From contig NZ_JABFHO010000001.1 in NCBI RefSeq assembly GCF_013404085.1, positions 4,043,501-4,107,500 of the forward strand: a stretch of 64,000 bases of DNA, in the 5' to 3' direction. Of the stretch, positions 1 through 8,603 are shown piece by piece; position 1 is the stretch's first letter, and each line of letters starts with the position of its first letter. The notes beneath the pieces were generated by a model. The model was given only the letters and a program-made list of their open reading frames with translations, was not told where the DNA came from and did no database searches. A program made the position numbers and the translations under genes. The stretch comes from Winogradskyella helgolandensis. GTDB lineage: Bacteria > Bacteroidota > Bacteroidia > Flavobacteriales > Flavobacteriaceae.

Positions 1-334
1 CTTAGGAGTCCTTGTTAAGCGTTCTGCATTTGCAGTTGCCACAATGGTCGTATTGTTTTTTATAGAGTTTATCAGCTACGCCATTGTTTCTGGTTACAAT
101 AGAGGAACAGAAGTTGCTGATAAAATTTATCAATTTGCACCATTTAAATCGCTATGGAATCTAATTGATGAACCAGGCTCAAGATTATCTGCCGTACAAG
201 CTATGGCACAACAAGTTGGTGAGGACATATCTTACGATTATGCTGTACATTGGTACGAAATTGCTATCGTTTTGGGTTGGACTGCCATTTTTATCTTTTT
301 ATCTTATCAATTACTAAAAAAGAGAGATTTATAA
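1..334 (+). CDS. ABC-2 type transporter permease, C-terminal fragment
   Basis: The frame is open from the left edge to the TAA at 332-334, so only the last 110 or so residues are present and the start lies outside the window. The visible part has a hydrophobic segment near the start (VVLFFIEFISYAIV), a roughly 60-residue extracytoplasmic stretch, and a last hydrophobic segment (IAIVLGWTAIFIFLSYQLL) ending in a basic tail, KKRDL. This is the usual end of an ABC-2 family permease, an inner-membrane protein that works with a separate ATPase. The substrate cannot be told. It is unrelated in function to the secreted proteins that follow. The family call rests on topology and tail pattern only. Confidence 0.6.
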   Translation, partial: LGVLVKRSAFAVATMVVLFFIEFISYAIVSGYNRGTEVADKIYQFAPFKSLWNLIDEPGSRLSAVQAMAQQVGEDISYDYAVHWYEIAIVLGWTAIFIFLSYQLLKKRDL

Positions 335-442
335 TAGCTTTGTAGAAATTGCTTTACAATCATACAATGTTAAAACTTGGGATTTTTTATATTCTAGGTG
401 TTATATTGTGTGCCCAATGTGAATGACCCACATTTAGCTCTT

Positions 443-3400
443 ATGAAAAGGATCTTTTTAATTTTAGTCTTACTATTTACAAGCCCTCATTTTTTCGCGC
501 AAAGTGAAGCCTCTTTTTGGTATTTCGGCAGAAATGCTGGCCTACGGTTTAATGCCTCAACGGGTTCAGTAACAGCAATTACCAATGGTCAAATAAACAC
601 TTTAGAAGGCTGCACATCTATTTCAGATTCTGATGGAAATTTATTGTTTTATTCCGATGGAAGAACGGTTTGGAACCGCAATCACCAAATTATGTCTAAT
701 GGTGATTATTTTGGTGGCACCGGACTTTTAGGCGATCCATCTAGTACGTCATCTGGACTAATTGTTCCCAAACCAGAAGATCCTGATAAGTATTACCTCT
801 TTACAGTAGATGAACCTCATCAATTTAATGCCACAACATCTCCAAACCAATACACCGGAACATATGAAGGAGGAGGAACGATTCCTTCTGCTGATGATGG
901 TTACAATAATGGATTTAATTATTCATTAATAGACATGACTTTAAATAGCGGATTAGGTGATGTAGATGCTATTGAAAAGAATAACCATTTAGTGACTTAT
1001 GATCCTTCTACACCTATCGAAGTTCAATATAAAAGTTCAGAAAAAATTACGGCAGTTCGTGCTGAAGATTGTTCATCCTTCTGGGTAATTACACACTTTG
1101 GTAATAAGTTTTATGCCTTTAAAATTGACACCAATGGAGTACAGACGACACCTGTAATTTCAGAAATTGGTCCTTATATTCCTATTGAAGGTTACAGGCG
1201 AAATTCTTTAGGTTATATAAAAACTTCTCCTGATGCTTCAAAACTTGTTGCTGCGAACTTTGGAGAAGCTACTCTAGCTGGAGGTGATGCTGCCGGAAAT
1301 GTTATTTTATATGATTTTAATAATGAAACAGGAATGGTTTCCAACCCTTTAGAACTTTACGGTTCTCAAAATGGAAATAGTCCATATGGTGTAGAGTTTT
1401 CTGCAGAAAGTAAAAAGGTTTATGCTACTTTAAGTGAAGGCTTATCAGGAAGTGGAACCAGTCATTTGTTACAATGGGATTTAGAAAGTACTGATATTCC
1501 TAATTCACAACAAGTTATTCACTCTTCTAACGATATTACTGCTGGTGCCTTACAATTAGGAATTGATCGTCGTATTTATAGAGCAAATCTGAGTTATAAT
1601 AATAACCCTACAATTACAAAATACTTAGGAGTTATTAATAATCCTGAAGCCAATGGTTCATCTGTAAATTACGACGAACAAGGTATATTATTAGATATTA
1701 ACGGCTCCAACCAAAACACAAGTCAGATTGGTTTGCCTCCATTTATTCAATCTTTATTTAATTCTGAAATTGATATTATTAGAAATGGGGAAAGTACTAC
1801 CGAATTAAAATTATGTACCAACGACACCTACCCTTTACAAGCCGATGACATTGCAGGTGCAGATTACGTATGGTCTCTAAATGGTGTTCAATTAGCAGAA
1901 ACCTCATCGCAATTAATGATAGATACACCTGGTTTTTATGAAGTTTATATTGAACCAAATAATGGTGAATGTCCAATTGAAGGTAGTGCTGTAGTTGGTG
2001 TTTTTGAAATTCCTATTGCAAATCCACTTTCTAATGTTGCGGTTTGTGATGTTTTCGATAATGATGGGTTTTCACAATTCAATTTTACAAATAAAAATTC
2101 TGAAGCCTTATTAACCCAAGACCCTTTGCAATACAACGTCCGTTATTTTGAAACACTTGAAGATGCAGAATCCAATGAAAACATAATAACGTTTCCGTAT
2201 ATAAACACAGCAAATCCACAAACTATATTTGTTCGTGTAGACAATACTAATAATACCAATTGCTTCGCTGTTAATTCCTTTGAACTAGAGGTTTTTAACA
2301 CACCTCAAATTCCAAATTTAGACACTATTGAATTTTGTGATAATTTTGGTAATGTAATGGATGGTATTGCCACTGTTGCACTTGGAGATTTACTGCCCAG
2401 CATCAGAGGAAACCAAACGGATATCAATATTACATTCCATAACTCACAAGATGATGCCGATACAAATACAGATGTACTACCTCTAAATTATACCAATACC
2501 ACAGCGATTAATGAAACTATTTTTGTTAGAGTTGAAAATGCTTTACATACGGATTGCTTTATTACAGATAGTTTTAATGTCTTTATTAATCCTATTCCTT
2601 TAGCCAACGATATCACTATTATACAGTGTGATGAAGATGGTATTCCTGAAGGTTTTACCATCTTTAATTTGAATGAAAGCATCAGCGAAATCACCGATGA
2701 AACATTAAATACCGTTAACTTTTACAGCTCAGAAACCGATGCCGAAAATGAAGAAAACCCATTAAATGCTGATGCCTTTGAGAACTACACCAACCCTCAA
2801 ACCGTTTATGCAAGAGTTACAAACACAGATTCTGATTGTGCCAATATTAGCGAAGTTACTTTAGAAGTTAGTACAACCGCTTCAAACAATGCAAGTTTAT
2901 CACTATGTGATACGGACGGTACAGAAGATGGTTTAATGTCTTTTAATCTTACAGATGCTAACGCTACTATTTTAGCTAATTCTCCGTCAGATTTAAATAT
3001 AACTTATTACGAAACGTATAACGATGCCTTGTTAGAAAATAATTCGGTTGGCACAAGTTTTACCAATACTACTCCAAATCATCAAACCATATATGCACGT
3101 GTAGAGAATTCTAATGCTTGTTATGGGATAAGTGAGATAGAATTAACTGTTTACGATTTACCAAATATAGAGACTGAATTTGAAACTTATTACTGTTTGA
3201 ATTTCTCTCCAGAACCTATTGTTTTACAAGGTGGAGTCATTGACGGTTCACCAAGTAACTATTACTATAATTGGTCTACAGGTGAAACCACATCAGAAAT
3301 AGAAATAGATACTCCAGGAACTTATACAGTTCGTGTTTCTAATACTAATGGCTGTTTTAAAGACCGAACAATTACGGTATCACCTTCCAATATAGCCAGC

Positions 3401-3871
3401 ATAACCCAAATTGAAGTCATTGATGCTTCACAAAATAATTCTATTTCTGTAATCGTGAATGGTGAAGGCGATTACGAATATGCTTTAGACAACAGCAACG
3501 GTCCATACCAAGACGGTACAACTTTTAATAATGTTCAACCAGGAATTTACACGATTTATGTTCGCGATAAAAATAATTGTGGTATTACGGAAGACTTCGT
3601 TTCGGTAATTGGTTTCCCTAAGTTTTTCACGCCAAATAACGATGAAGTCAATGATTACTGGCAAGTTTATGGTGTTTCCGAACAATTTCAAGCCAATTCA
3701 AAAATTTATATTTTCGATAGATACGGAAAATTACTGACCACCCTGAATCCATTAAGTCCTGGTTGGGATGGCACTTTTAATGGCGAAAAAATGCCAACTA
3801 GCGATTATTGGTTTAAAGTTACCTTAGAAGATGGTCGCACATACACAAATCACTTTACATTAAAACGATGA
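443..3871 (+). CDS. T9SS type B secreted protein, propeller-like head, four CD-repeats
   Basis: I place the start at ATG 443, giving 1142 residues. An in-frame start 45 bases earlier would put charged residues ahead of the signal peptide MKRIFLILVLLFTSPHFFAQ. Residues 20 to about 450 form a head with repeated SDSDGNLLFYSDG-like strands, probably a beta-propeller. An Ig-like domain follows, then four two-cysteine repeats of about 90 residues beginning VAVCD, IEFCD, IIQCDED and LSLCDTDG, then a second Ig-like domain (NWSTGETTSEIEID). The last 85 residues are a type B sorting domain: FFTPNNDEVNDYW, IFDRYGKLL, GWDGTFNGE, ending NHFTLKR. Such proteins cross the outer membrane by T9SS and stay on the surface or are released. 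The stop overlaps the next start by 4 bases, so the two are translationally coupled. The ligand of the head is unknown. Confidence 0.85.
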   Translation: MKRIFLILVLLFTSPHFFAQSEASFWYFGRNAGLRFNASTGSVTAITNGQINTLEGCTSISDSDGNLLFYSDGRTVWNRNHQIMSNGDYFGGTGLLGDPSSTSSGLIVPKPEDPDKYYLFTVDEPHQFNATTSPNQYTGTYEGGGTIPSADDGYNNGFNYSLIDMTLNSGLGDVDAIEKNNHLVTYDPSTPIEVQYKSSEKITAVRAEDCSSFWVITHFGNKFYAFKIDTNGVQTTPVISEIGPYIPIEGYRRNSLGYIKTSPDASKLVAANFGEATLAGGDAAGNVILYDFNNETGMVSNPLELYGSQNGNSPYGVEFSAESKKVYATLSEGLSGSGTSHLLQWDLESTDIPNSQQVIHSSNDITAGALQLGIDRRIYRANLSYNNNPTITKYLGVINNPEANGSSVNYDEQGILLDINGSNQNTSQIGLPPFIQSLFNSEIDIIRNGESTTELKLCTNDTYPLQADDIAGADYVWSLNGVQLAETSSQLMIDTPGFYEVYIEPNNGECPIEGSAVVGVFEIPIANPLSNVAVCDVFDNDGFSQFNFTNKNSEALLTQDPLQYNVRYFETLEDAESNENIITFPYINTANPQTIFVRVDNTNNTNCFAVNSFELEVFNTPQIPNLDTIEFCDNFGNVMDGIATVALGDLLPSIRGNQTDINITFHNSQDDADTNTDVLPLNYTNTTAINETIFVRVENALHTDCFITDSFNVFINPIPLANDITIIQCDEDGIPEGFTIFNLNESISEITDETLNTVNFYSSETDAENEENPLNADAFENYTNPQTVYARVTNTDSDCANISEVTLEVSTTASNNASLSLCDTDGTEDGLMSFNLTDANATILANSPSDLNITYYETYNDALLENNSVGTSFTNTTPNHQTIYARVENSNACYGISEIELTVYDLPNIETEFETYYCLNFSPEPIVLQGGVIDGSPSNYYYNWSTGETTSEIEIDTPGTYTVRVSNTNGCFKDRTITVSPSNIASITQIEVIDASQNNSISVIVNGEGDYEYALDNSNGPYQDGTTFNNVQPGIYTIYVRDKNNCGITEDFVSVIGFPKFFTPNNDEVNDYWQVYGVSEQFQANSKIYIFDRYGKLLTTLNPLSPGWDGTFNGEKMPTSDYWFKVTLEDGRTYTNHFTLKR

Positions 3872-6330
3872 TGAATTACCCTACTGATATTATCAAATTT
3901 ATAGTATTAACGTGTTGCTTTTTCTTTGGCAGTTTAGTTTATGCTCAACAGCCAAACGATTGCCAATTTGCGGTAACAGTTTGTGGAAATTCCGATTTCA
4001 GTTTAAATGTTAATGGTATTGGAACGCAAGAATTAAACAACTCCAACACCTGTGGAAGTCAAGAAAATAATAGTATTTGGCTAGAAGTTAATATTGCCAC
4101 AGCTGGCACTTTGGCATTTACGTTAACACCGAGCAGTACAAGTATTAGTGAAGATTATGACTTCTTTATTTTTGGACCGAATGTGAATTGCGGACAACTA
4201 GGCCAAGCCATTCGCTGTTCTACAACGAATCCTGCAGCCGCTAATCAAGGGAATAATAGAACCGGTCTAAATTCCACGGATCCAGATCCAGACGAAGGGC
4301 CAGGAGCAGATGGAGATAGTTTTGTAAGTGATATCGACGTCTTAGCAGGCGAAAGCTATTTTATTGTTATTGATAGACCTATTGGTAATAGTCCATTTTC
4401 ATTAGAATGGACGGGTACAGCTACCTTTCCTGAAGCACCATCAAATCCGATAACGGCAAATACAATTTCAACAAGTTTACCTAGTATCGATGTTTGCGAT
4501 GCAACGGCTCCTTTTGATGATAACATTACAGAATTTGACTTCACTACATTAACGCAAGATATCATTAATGGAGAATCTGATGTAATGGTAACGTATCATA
4601 AATCTGAAAGTGATGCCAACATTAATATCAATGCCTTGGGGAGTATTTTCAATAACACATCGAGTAATGAAACCATATATATTAGAGTCGAGAATTTAAC
4701 AACAGGCTGTTTTATTATTAATGATGTGGACATTAATGTTTCTGCACTCACCAATTTTAATCCTACTACAGATTATAATATATGTGATGATGATTTAGAT
4801 GGAGATGACCAAAATGGTATTTCAACATTTGATTTCAATATAAAATCACAAGAAATTCTAGATGGTATTGTTGGTGTTAATTACGCTATCAGCTATCATT
4901 TAAGTCAAGCAAATGCAGAATCATCTACAGCTGCTTTACCTCTAAGCTATAGTAATACGTCACCTACTCCAACAGAAATATTTGTTAGAATTCAAGATGT
5001 GGATTCTGGTTGTATTGGTTTCACATATTTTATTATTACCGTTGACCCTAAACCCATAGCGAATGATGTTTCACTGTTGCAATGTGATGAAGACGGTATT
5101 CCAGAAGGATTCACAACGTTTAACATCACGCAAGCGGCCAATGAAATTACTGAAGGTGACCCAGACTCCTCTATTGAATATTACCTCTCACTACTTGATG
5201 CTGAAAACCAAGAAAATGCCATTGACGGTAGTTCTTTTGATAATTTTTTCAACCCACAAATTATTTATACTAGGGTCACCAACAATACTACTAGCTGTGT
5301 TAACTTTAGTGAAATTTCGTTAGAAGTTAGTACAACAGCAACTAACAACGCTAGTATCCAGCTATGTGATACAGATGGTACTGAAGATGGTTTTATGGAA
5401 TTTAATCTCGGTACGGTAGCTGGTACTATTTTTCCGAATACAATTGAAGATTTTGTTTTGGTCTTTTACGAAACCTACGAAGATGCCTTATTGGAAACCA
5501 ATCCTATTTCGGGAACATTTACGAACACCATACCGTATAATCAAACCATTTATGGACGTATGGAAAATGAAAATGCATGTTATGGGATTAGCGAAATAGA
5601 ACTGACCGTTTTTAAATTACCAAATATCGAAACGACGTTTGAAACGCAATATTGTCTTAACTTTTTTCCAGAAACGATAACACTCAATGGTGGTGTTATT
5701 GACGACATCCCTAACAATTACTATTATGAATGGTCTACAGGAGAAGACACCTCAACTATAGATATTAATGCTCCTGGAACCTATACCGTAAGAGTAACCA
5801 ATACAAATGGTTGTTTTAAAGATAGAACCATAACGGTTTCTCCTTCAAATATAGCCACAGTCACTAATATTGAAGTTGTGGATGCTACTCAGAATAACAG
5901 CATAACTATTTTTGTTAGTGGTGAAGGTGATTATGAATATGCGCTAGATGATATAAATGGGCCATATCAAAGTTCTACAACTTTTGAAAATGTAGAACCA
6001 GGACTTTACACGGTTTATATCAAAGATAAAAATGATTGTGGCATTACAGACGCTTTAGTTTCTGTAATCGGTTTTCCTAAATTCTTTACTCCAAATGACG
6101 ATACCGTTAATGATTTTTGGCAAGTGAAAGGAATTTCTTCACTTTTTCAAGAGAATTCTTCTGTATTAATTTTTGATCGTTATGGCAAACTATTAATAGA
6201 ACTCGATCCTTTAAGTGTCGGTTGGGATGGTACATTTAATGGCGAACAAATGCCAACAAGTGATTATTGGTTTAAAGTGAAGCTTCAAGATGGTCGTACA
6301 TTTACCAATCATTTTTCATTGAAACGGTAA
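3868..6330 (+). CDS. T9SS type B secreted protein with PPC-like head, four CD-repeats
   Basis: An 820-residue protein whose ATG at 3868 overlaps the preceding stop (ATGA); ATG 3871 is equally possible. The signal peptide ends VYAQQ. The head, about residues 25-200, contains DCQFAVTVCGNSDFSLNV and EDYDFFIFGP and resembles bacterial PPC-type pre-peptidase beta-sandwich domains; this is a weak assignment. Four repeats follow (IDVCD, YNICDDDLDGDD, LLQCDEDGIPEG, IQLCDTDGTEDG). From the third repeat onward it is closely similar to the gene just upstream through the Ig-like domain and sorting tail (FFTPNDDTVNDFW, GWDGTFNGE, NHFSLKR), although the heads are unrelated. That suggests duplication with replacement of the head. 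Expected to be exported by T9SS. Second gene of a three-gene operon. Confidence 0.83.
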   Translation: MMNYPTDIIKFIVLTCCFFFGSLVYAQQPNDCQFAVTVCGNSDFSLNVNGIGTQELNNSNTCGSQENNSIWLEVNIATAGTLAFTLTPSSTSISEDYDFFIFGPNVNCGQLGQAIRCSTTNPAAANQGNNRTGLNSTDPDPDEGPGADGDSFVSDIDVLAGESYFIVIDRPIGNSPFSLEWTGTATFPEAPSNPITANTISTSLPSIDVCDATAPFDDNITEFDFTTLTQDIINGESDVMVTYHKSESDANININALGSIFNNTSSNETIYIRVENLTTGCFIINDVDINVSALTNFNPTTDYNICDDDLDGDDQNGISTFDFNIKSQEILDGIVGVNYAISYHLSQANAESSTAALPLSYSNTSPTPTEIFVRIQDVDSGCIGFTYFIITVDPKPIANDVSLLQCDEDGIPEGFTTFNITQAANEITEGDPDSSIEYYLSLLDAENQENAIDGSSFDNFFNPQIIYTRVTNNTTSCVNFSEISLEVSTTATNNASIQLCDTDGTEDGFMEFNLGTVAGTIFPNTIEDFVLVFYETYEDALLETNPISGTFTNTIPYNQTIYGRMENENACYGISEIELTVFKLPNIETTFETQYCLNFFPETITLNGGVIDDIPNNYYYEWSTGEDTSTIDINAPGTYTVRVTNTNGCFKDRTITVSPSNIATVTNIEVVDATQNNSITIFVSGEGDYEYALDDINGPYQSSTTFENVEPGLYTVYIKDKNDCGITDALVSVIGFPKFFTPNDDTVNDFWQVKGISSLFQENSSVLIFDRYGKLLIELDPLSVGWDGTFNGEQMPTSDYWFKVKLQDGRTFTNHFSLKR

Positions 6331-6368
6331 ATAAAAAATTGTATTTTCGTTTGACCAACCCCATAAAA

Positions 6369-8150
6369 TTGAAAAAATATTTTTACATATTATGTTTCCT
6401 ACTGATTGGTTTTACTTTTCCTGTAATAGCTCAAGATGTATCATTATTCCAACAATACAACGGCAGGTATGATTATACAGCGATAGGCAACACCATGAAT
6501 ACTGTTGAAAACGGTACTTTAGGTCCTTGTACTATTTTAACCTCCTCATCTGCCAACTTATCACTTAATAGCGACCAAACTATAGTAGCCGCTTATTTGT
6601 ATTGGGCTGGTTCTGGGAATGGAGATTTAAATATCTCAATAAATAATATAGACATTACTGCAGAACGTACTTTTAGTGACGCTTTAGATAGTAGCAGAGT
6701 GTTCTTCGCTGCTTTTGCAGATGTTACCTCTATAATTATAGATCAAGGTAGTACAGATTACACCATTTCTAATTTTGACCTTAATGCTGTTATTGCTCCA
6801 TATTGTCCTTCTGGTACAAATTTTGGAGGTTGGGCAATTACGGTGATTTACGAAGATAGCAACCTTCCTCTAAATCAACTTAATGTTTATGATGGTTTAC
6901 AAAGTGTTCCGGATAACTTAAGTATTTCATTAGATAATTTAAACGTATTAGACAATGAAAATGCTAAAATTGGATTCATTGCTTGGGAAGGAGATCGGTC
7001 TATTGCTGTTAATGAACAGCTGACTATAAACGGTAACGTCATTAGTAATTATCCGTTGAATCCTGCGAACAATGCTTTTAATGGTACAAATTCTTTCACA
7101 GGAGCGACCAATCTATATAATATGGATATTGATGTGTATAATATTCAAGATAATATAGCGATTGGAGATACGTCTGCCACCATTGCACTGACTTCTGGAC
7201 AAGATTTTGTAATGATAAATAATATCATCACCGTACTAAACAGTCAGCTTCCAGATGCTACGATAACCATAGACGACGACACCATCAGTTGTGGAGACAC
7301 TACAATTGAAATATTTTACACCGTATATAATAGTAATAGCACCGATATTTTACCTGCACAGACACCCATTGCATTTTATTATAATGGTGAATTTATAGGA
7401 GCTAGTGAAACCGCAGCTGATATTGCTATTAATGGTAGTGAGATGAACTCTATTTACCTTAATCTACCTGAAAATTCAGAGCCAAATGTTACAATCATTG
7501 CCATAGTAGATGATGACGGTACTATGAATGGCGTTGTAACAGAAACTAACGAAAATAACAACAGTGCGTTCTCGGAAATAACACTACAAATTATTCCGGG
7601 AATTGTTGTTTTACCTAGCCTTATAGGTTGTAATGAAGGATTTGAAACGGCGAGCTATAATTTATTTGAAGCTTTAAATACGTTAAATCTGAATGAAGAA
7701 AACGTCACCTTTTATCTCGCCTTAGAGGATTTAGAAGTTGCCTCTAATGAGATATCTATACCATCGGATTATAATAACCTTTCAAATCCGGAAACAATTT
7801 ATGTTAGAGTAGAACGTGTTCCGTGTTATGAAATTTTTCAATTTAACTTAACCATCGAAAATTGTCCTCCATACATTCCTCAAGGCTTCTCCCCTAATGG
7901 CGACACTAAAAATGACTGGTTTAACATTCAAGATTTATACGACATATTTACTGAACACAAATTACAGATTTACAATCGTTACGGTGACTTAATCTTTGTA
8001 GGAGACAATGAAAAACCTTGGGATGGCACAATTAATAGAGGCCTTAATAATATTGGAGGCCTGTCACCAGTTGGCACCTATTACTATATTTTGAATTTAA
8101 ATGATCCAAATTATAAACCTTTTGTAGGTTGGGTTTACGTAAATTATTAG
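6369..8150 (+). CDS. T9SS type B secreted protein, DUF3344-like and CARDB-like domains
   Basis: No ATG precedes the signal peptide. TTG at 6369 gives MKKYFYILCFLLIGFTFP..AQ, an ideal signal sequence, whereas earlier TTG codons at 6339 and 6351 add a charged leader; I choose 6369 (593 residues). The N-terminal domain (about 25-290) contains IVAAYLYWAGSGNGD, WAITVIYED and GFIAWEGD, as in DUF3344-type domains. A CARDB-like domain (about 295-410) with ATITIDDDTISCGD and ETNENNNSAFSEI follows, then one short CD-type repeat (LIGCNEGFE). The C-terminus is a type B sorting domain of a different subtype: IPQGFSPNGDTKNDWF, LQIYNRYGDLIF, ending VGWVYVNY instead of GHFTLKR. It lies 38 bases after the preceding stop, last in the operon. 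Domain names are from remembered patterns. Confidence 0.78.
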   Translation: MKKYFYILCFLLIGFTFPVIAQDVSLFQQYNGRYDYTAIGNTMNTVENGTLGPCTILTSSSANLSLNSDQTIVAAYLYWAGSGNGDLNISINNIDITAERTFSDALDSSRVFFAAFADVTSIIIDQGSTDYTISNFDLNAVIAPYCPSGTNFGGWAITVIYEDSNLPLNQLNVYDGLQSVPDNLSISLDNLNVLDNENAKIGFIAWEGDRSIAVNEQLTINGNVISNYPLNPANNAFNGTNSFTGATNLYNMDIDVYNIQDNIAIGDTSATIALTSGQDFVMINNIITVLNSQLPDATITIDDDTISCGDTTIEIFYTVYNSNSTDILPAQTPIAFYYNGEFIGASETAADIAINGSEMNSIYLNLPENSEPNVTIIAIVDDDGTMNGVVTETNENNNSAFSEITLQIIPGIVVLPSLIGCNEGFETASYNLFEALNTLNLNEENVTFYLALEDLEVASNEISIPSDYNNLSNPETIYVRVERVPCYEIFQFNLTIENCPPYIPQGFSPNGDTKNDWFNIQDLYDIFTEHKLQIYNRYGDLIFVGDNEKPWDGTINRGLNNIGGLSPVGTYYYILNLNDPNYKPFVGWVYVNY

Positions 8151-8603
8151 AACTGTTAAAATTTTAGTCCGTTCGTCTTATTTTTTTGCATTTGTACTTT
8201 TGTTCTATTATTTTTATAATCAATAGCAGAATTTCATCGCTAATTCCCTCAAAATTTTATTAAAAATTCCCTCAAAAAATTATAATAGTTCATTGTAGTA
8301 CCTCTAATTTTATTTTAGGTTTACTATGGCTATGAAATTAAATTACTGACACTTAATTTAAGATATTTCTTACAAAACAAAAGTAAATAATCTGATTTTC
8401 AAGTGTAAGAATATTCTCTTTTCACTGCTTCCAACAGCTAAAAAGCCCATTTTTCGGGCCCAAATGTTAACATTTCGTGTATTTCGACGTATTTTTTTGT
8501 ATTTCATCTTATTTTAATATACTTTTCGGCCATAATTAAATAATGTGTGCGAGTCGACTCCAAATCTACCCTACACTAACATAGTAACCCTTAACCGAAA
8601 CTA
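8151..8603 (+). other. 453-bp intergenic region before the anchor-L gene array
   Basis: No plausible gene is present. The region holds a pair of 13-base direct repeats, AATTCCCTCAAAA at 8242-8254 and 8265-8277, 23 bases apart; a TACTTTTG box at 8195-8202 without a good upstream partner; a short GC hairpin (GCCC/GGGC) near 8447-8460; and a better promoter candidate at 8497-8527. The start of the next gene is at 8604. The size of this gap, compared with the short gaps before and after, suggests it separates two transcription units. Confidence 0.5.
8497..8527 (+). promoter_or_regulatory. candidate Bacteroidota-type promoter
   Basis: TTG at 8497-8499, 20 bases of AT-rich spacer, then TACTTTTC at 8520-8527, one mismatch from the Bacteroidota -7 consensus TAnnTTTG. 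It would give a leader of about 70 bases before the ATG at 8604. Pattern match only. Confidence 0.35.

Noticed and set aside
8447..8462. GCCC/GGGC hairpin in the 8.2-8.6 kb gap considered as a terminator
   Set aside because: Only a 4-bp stem, no T run after it.
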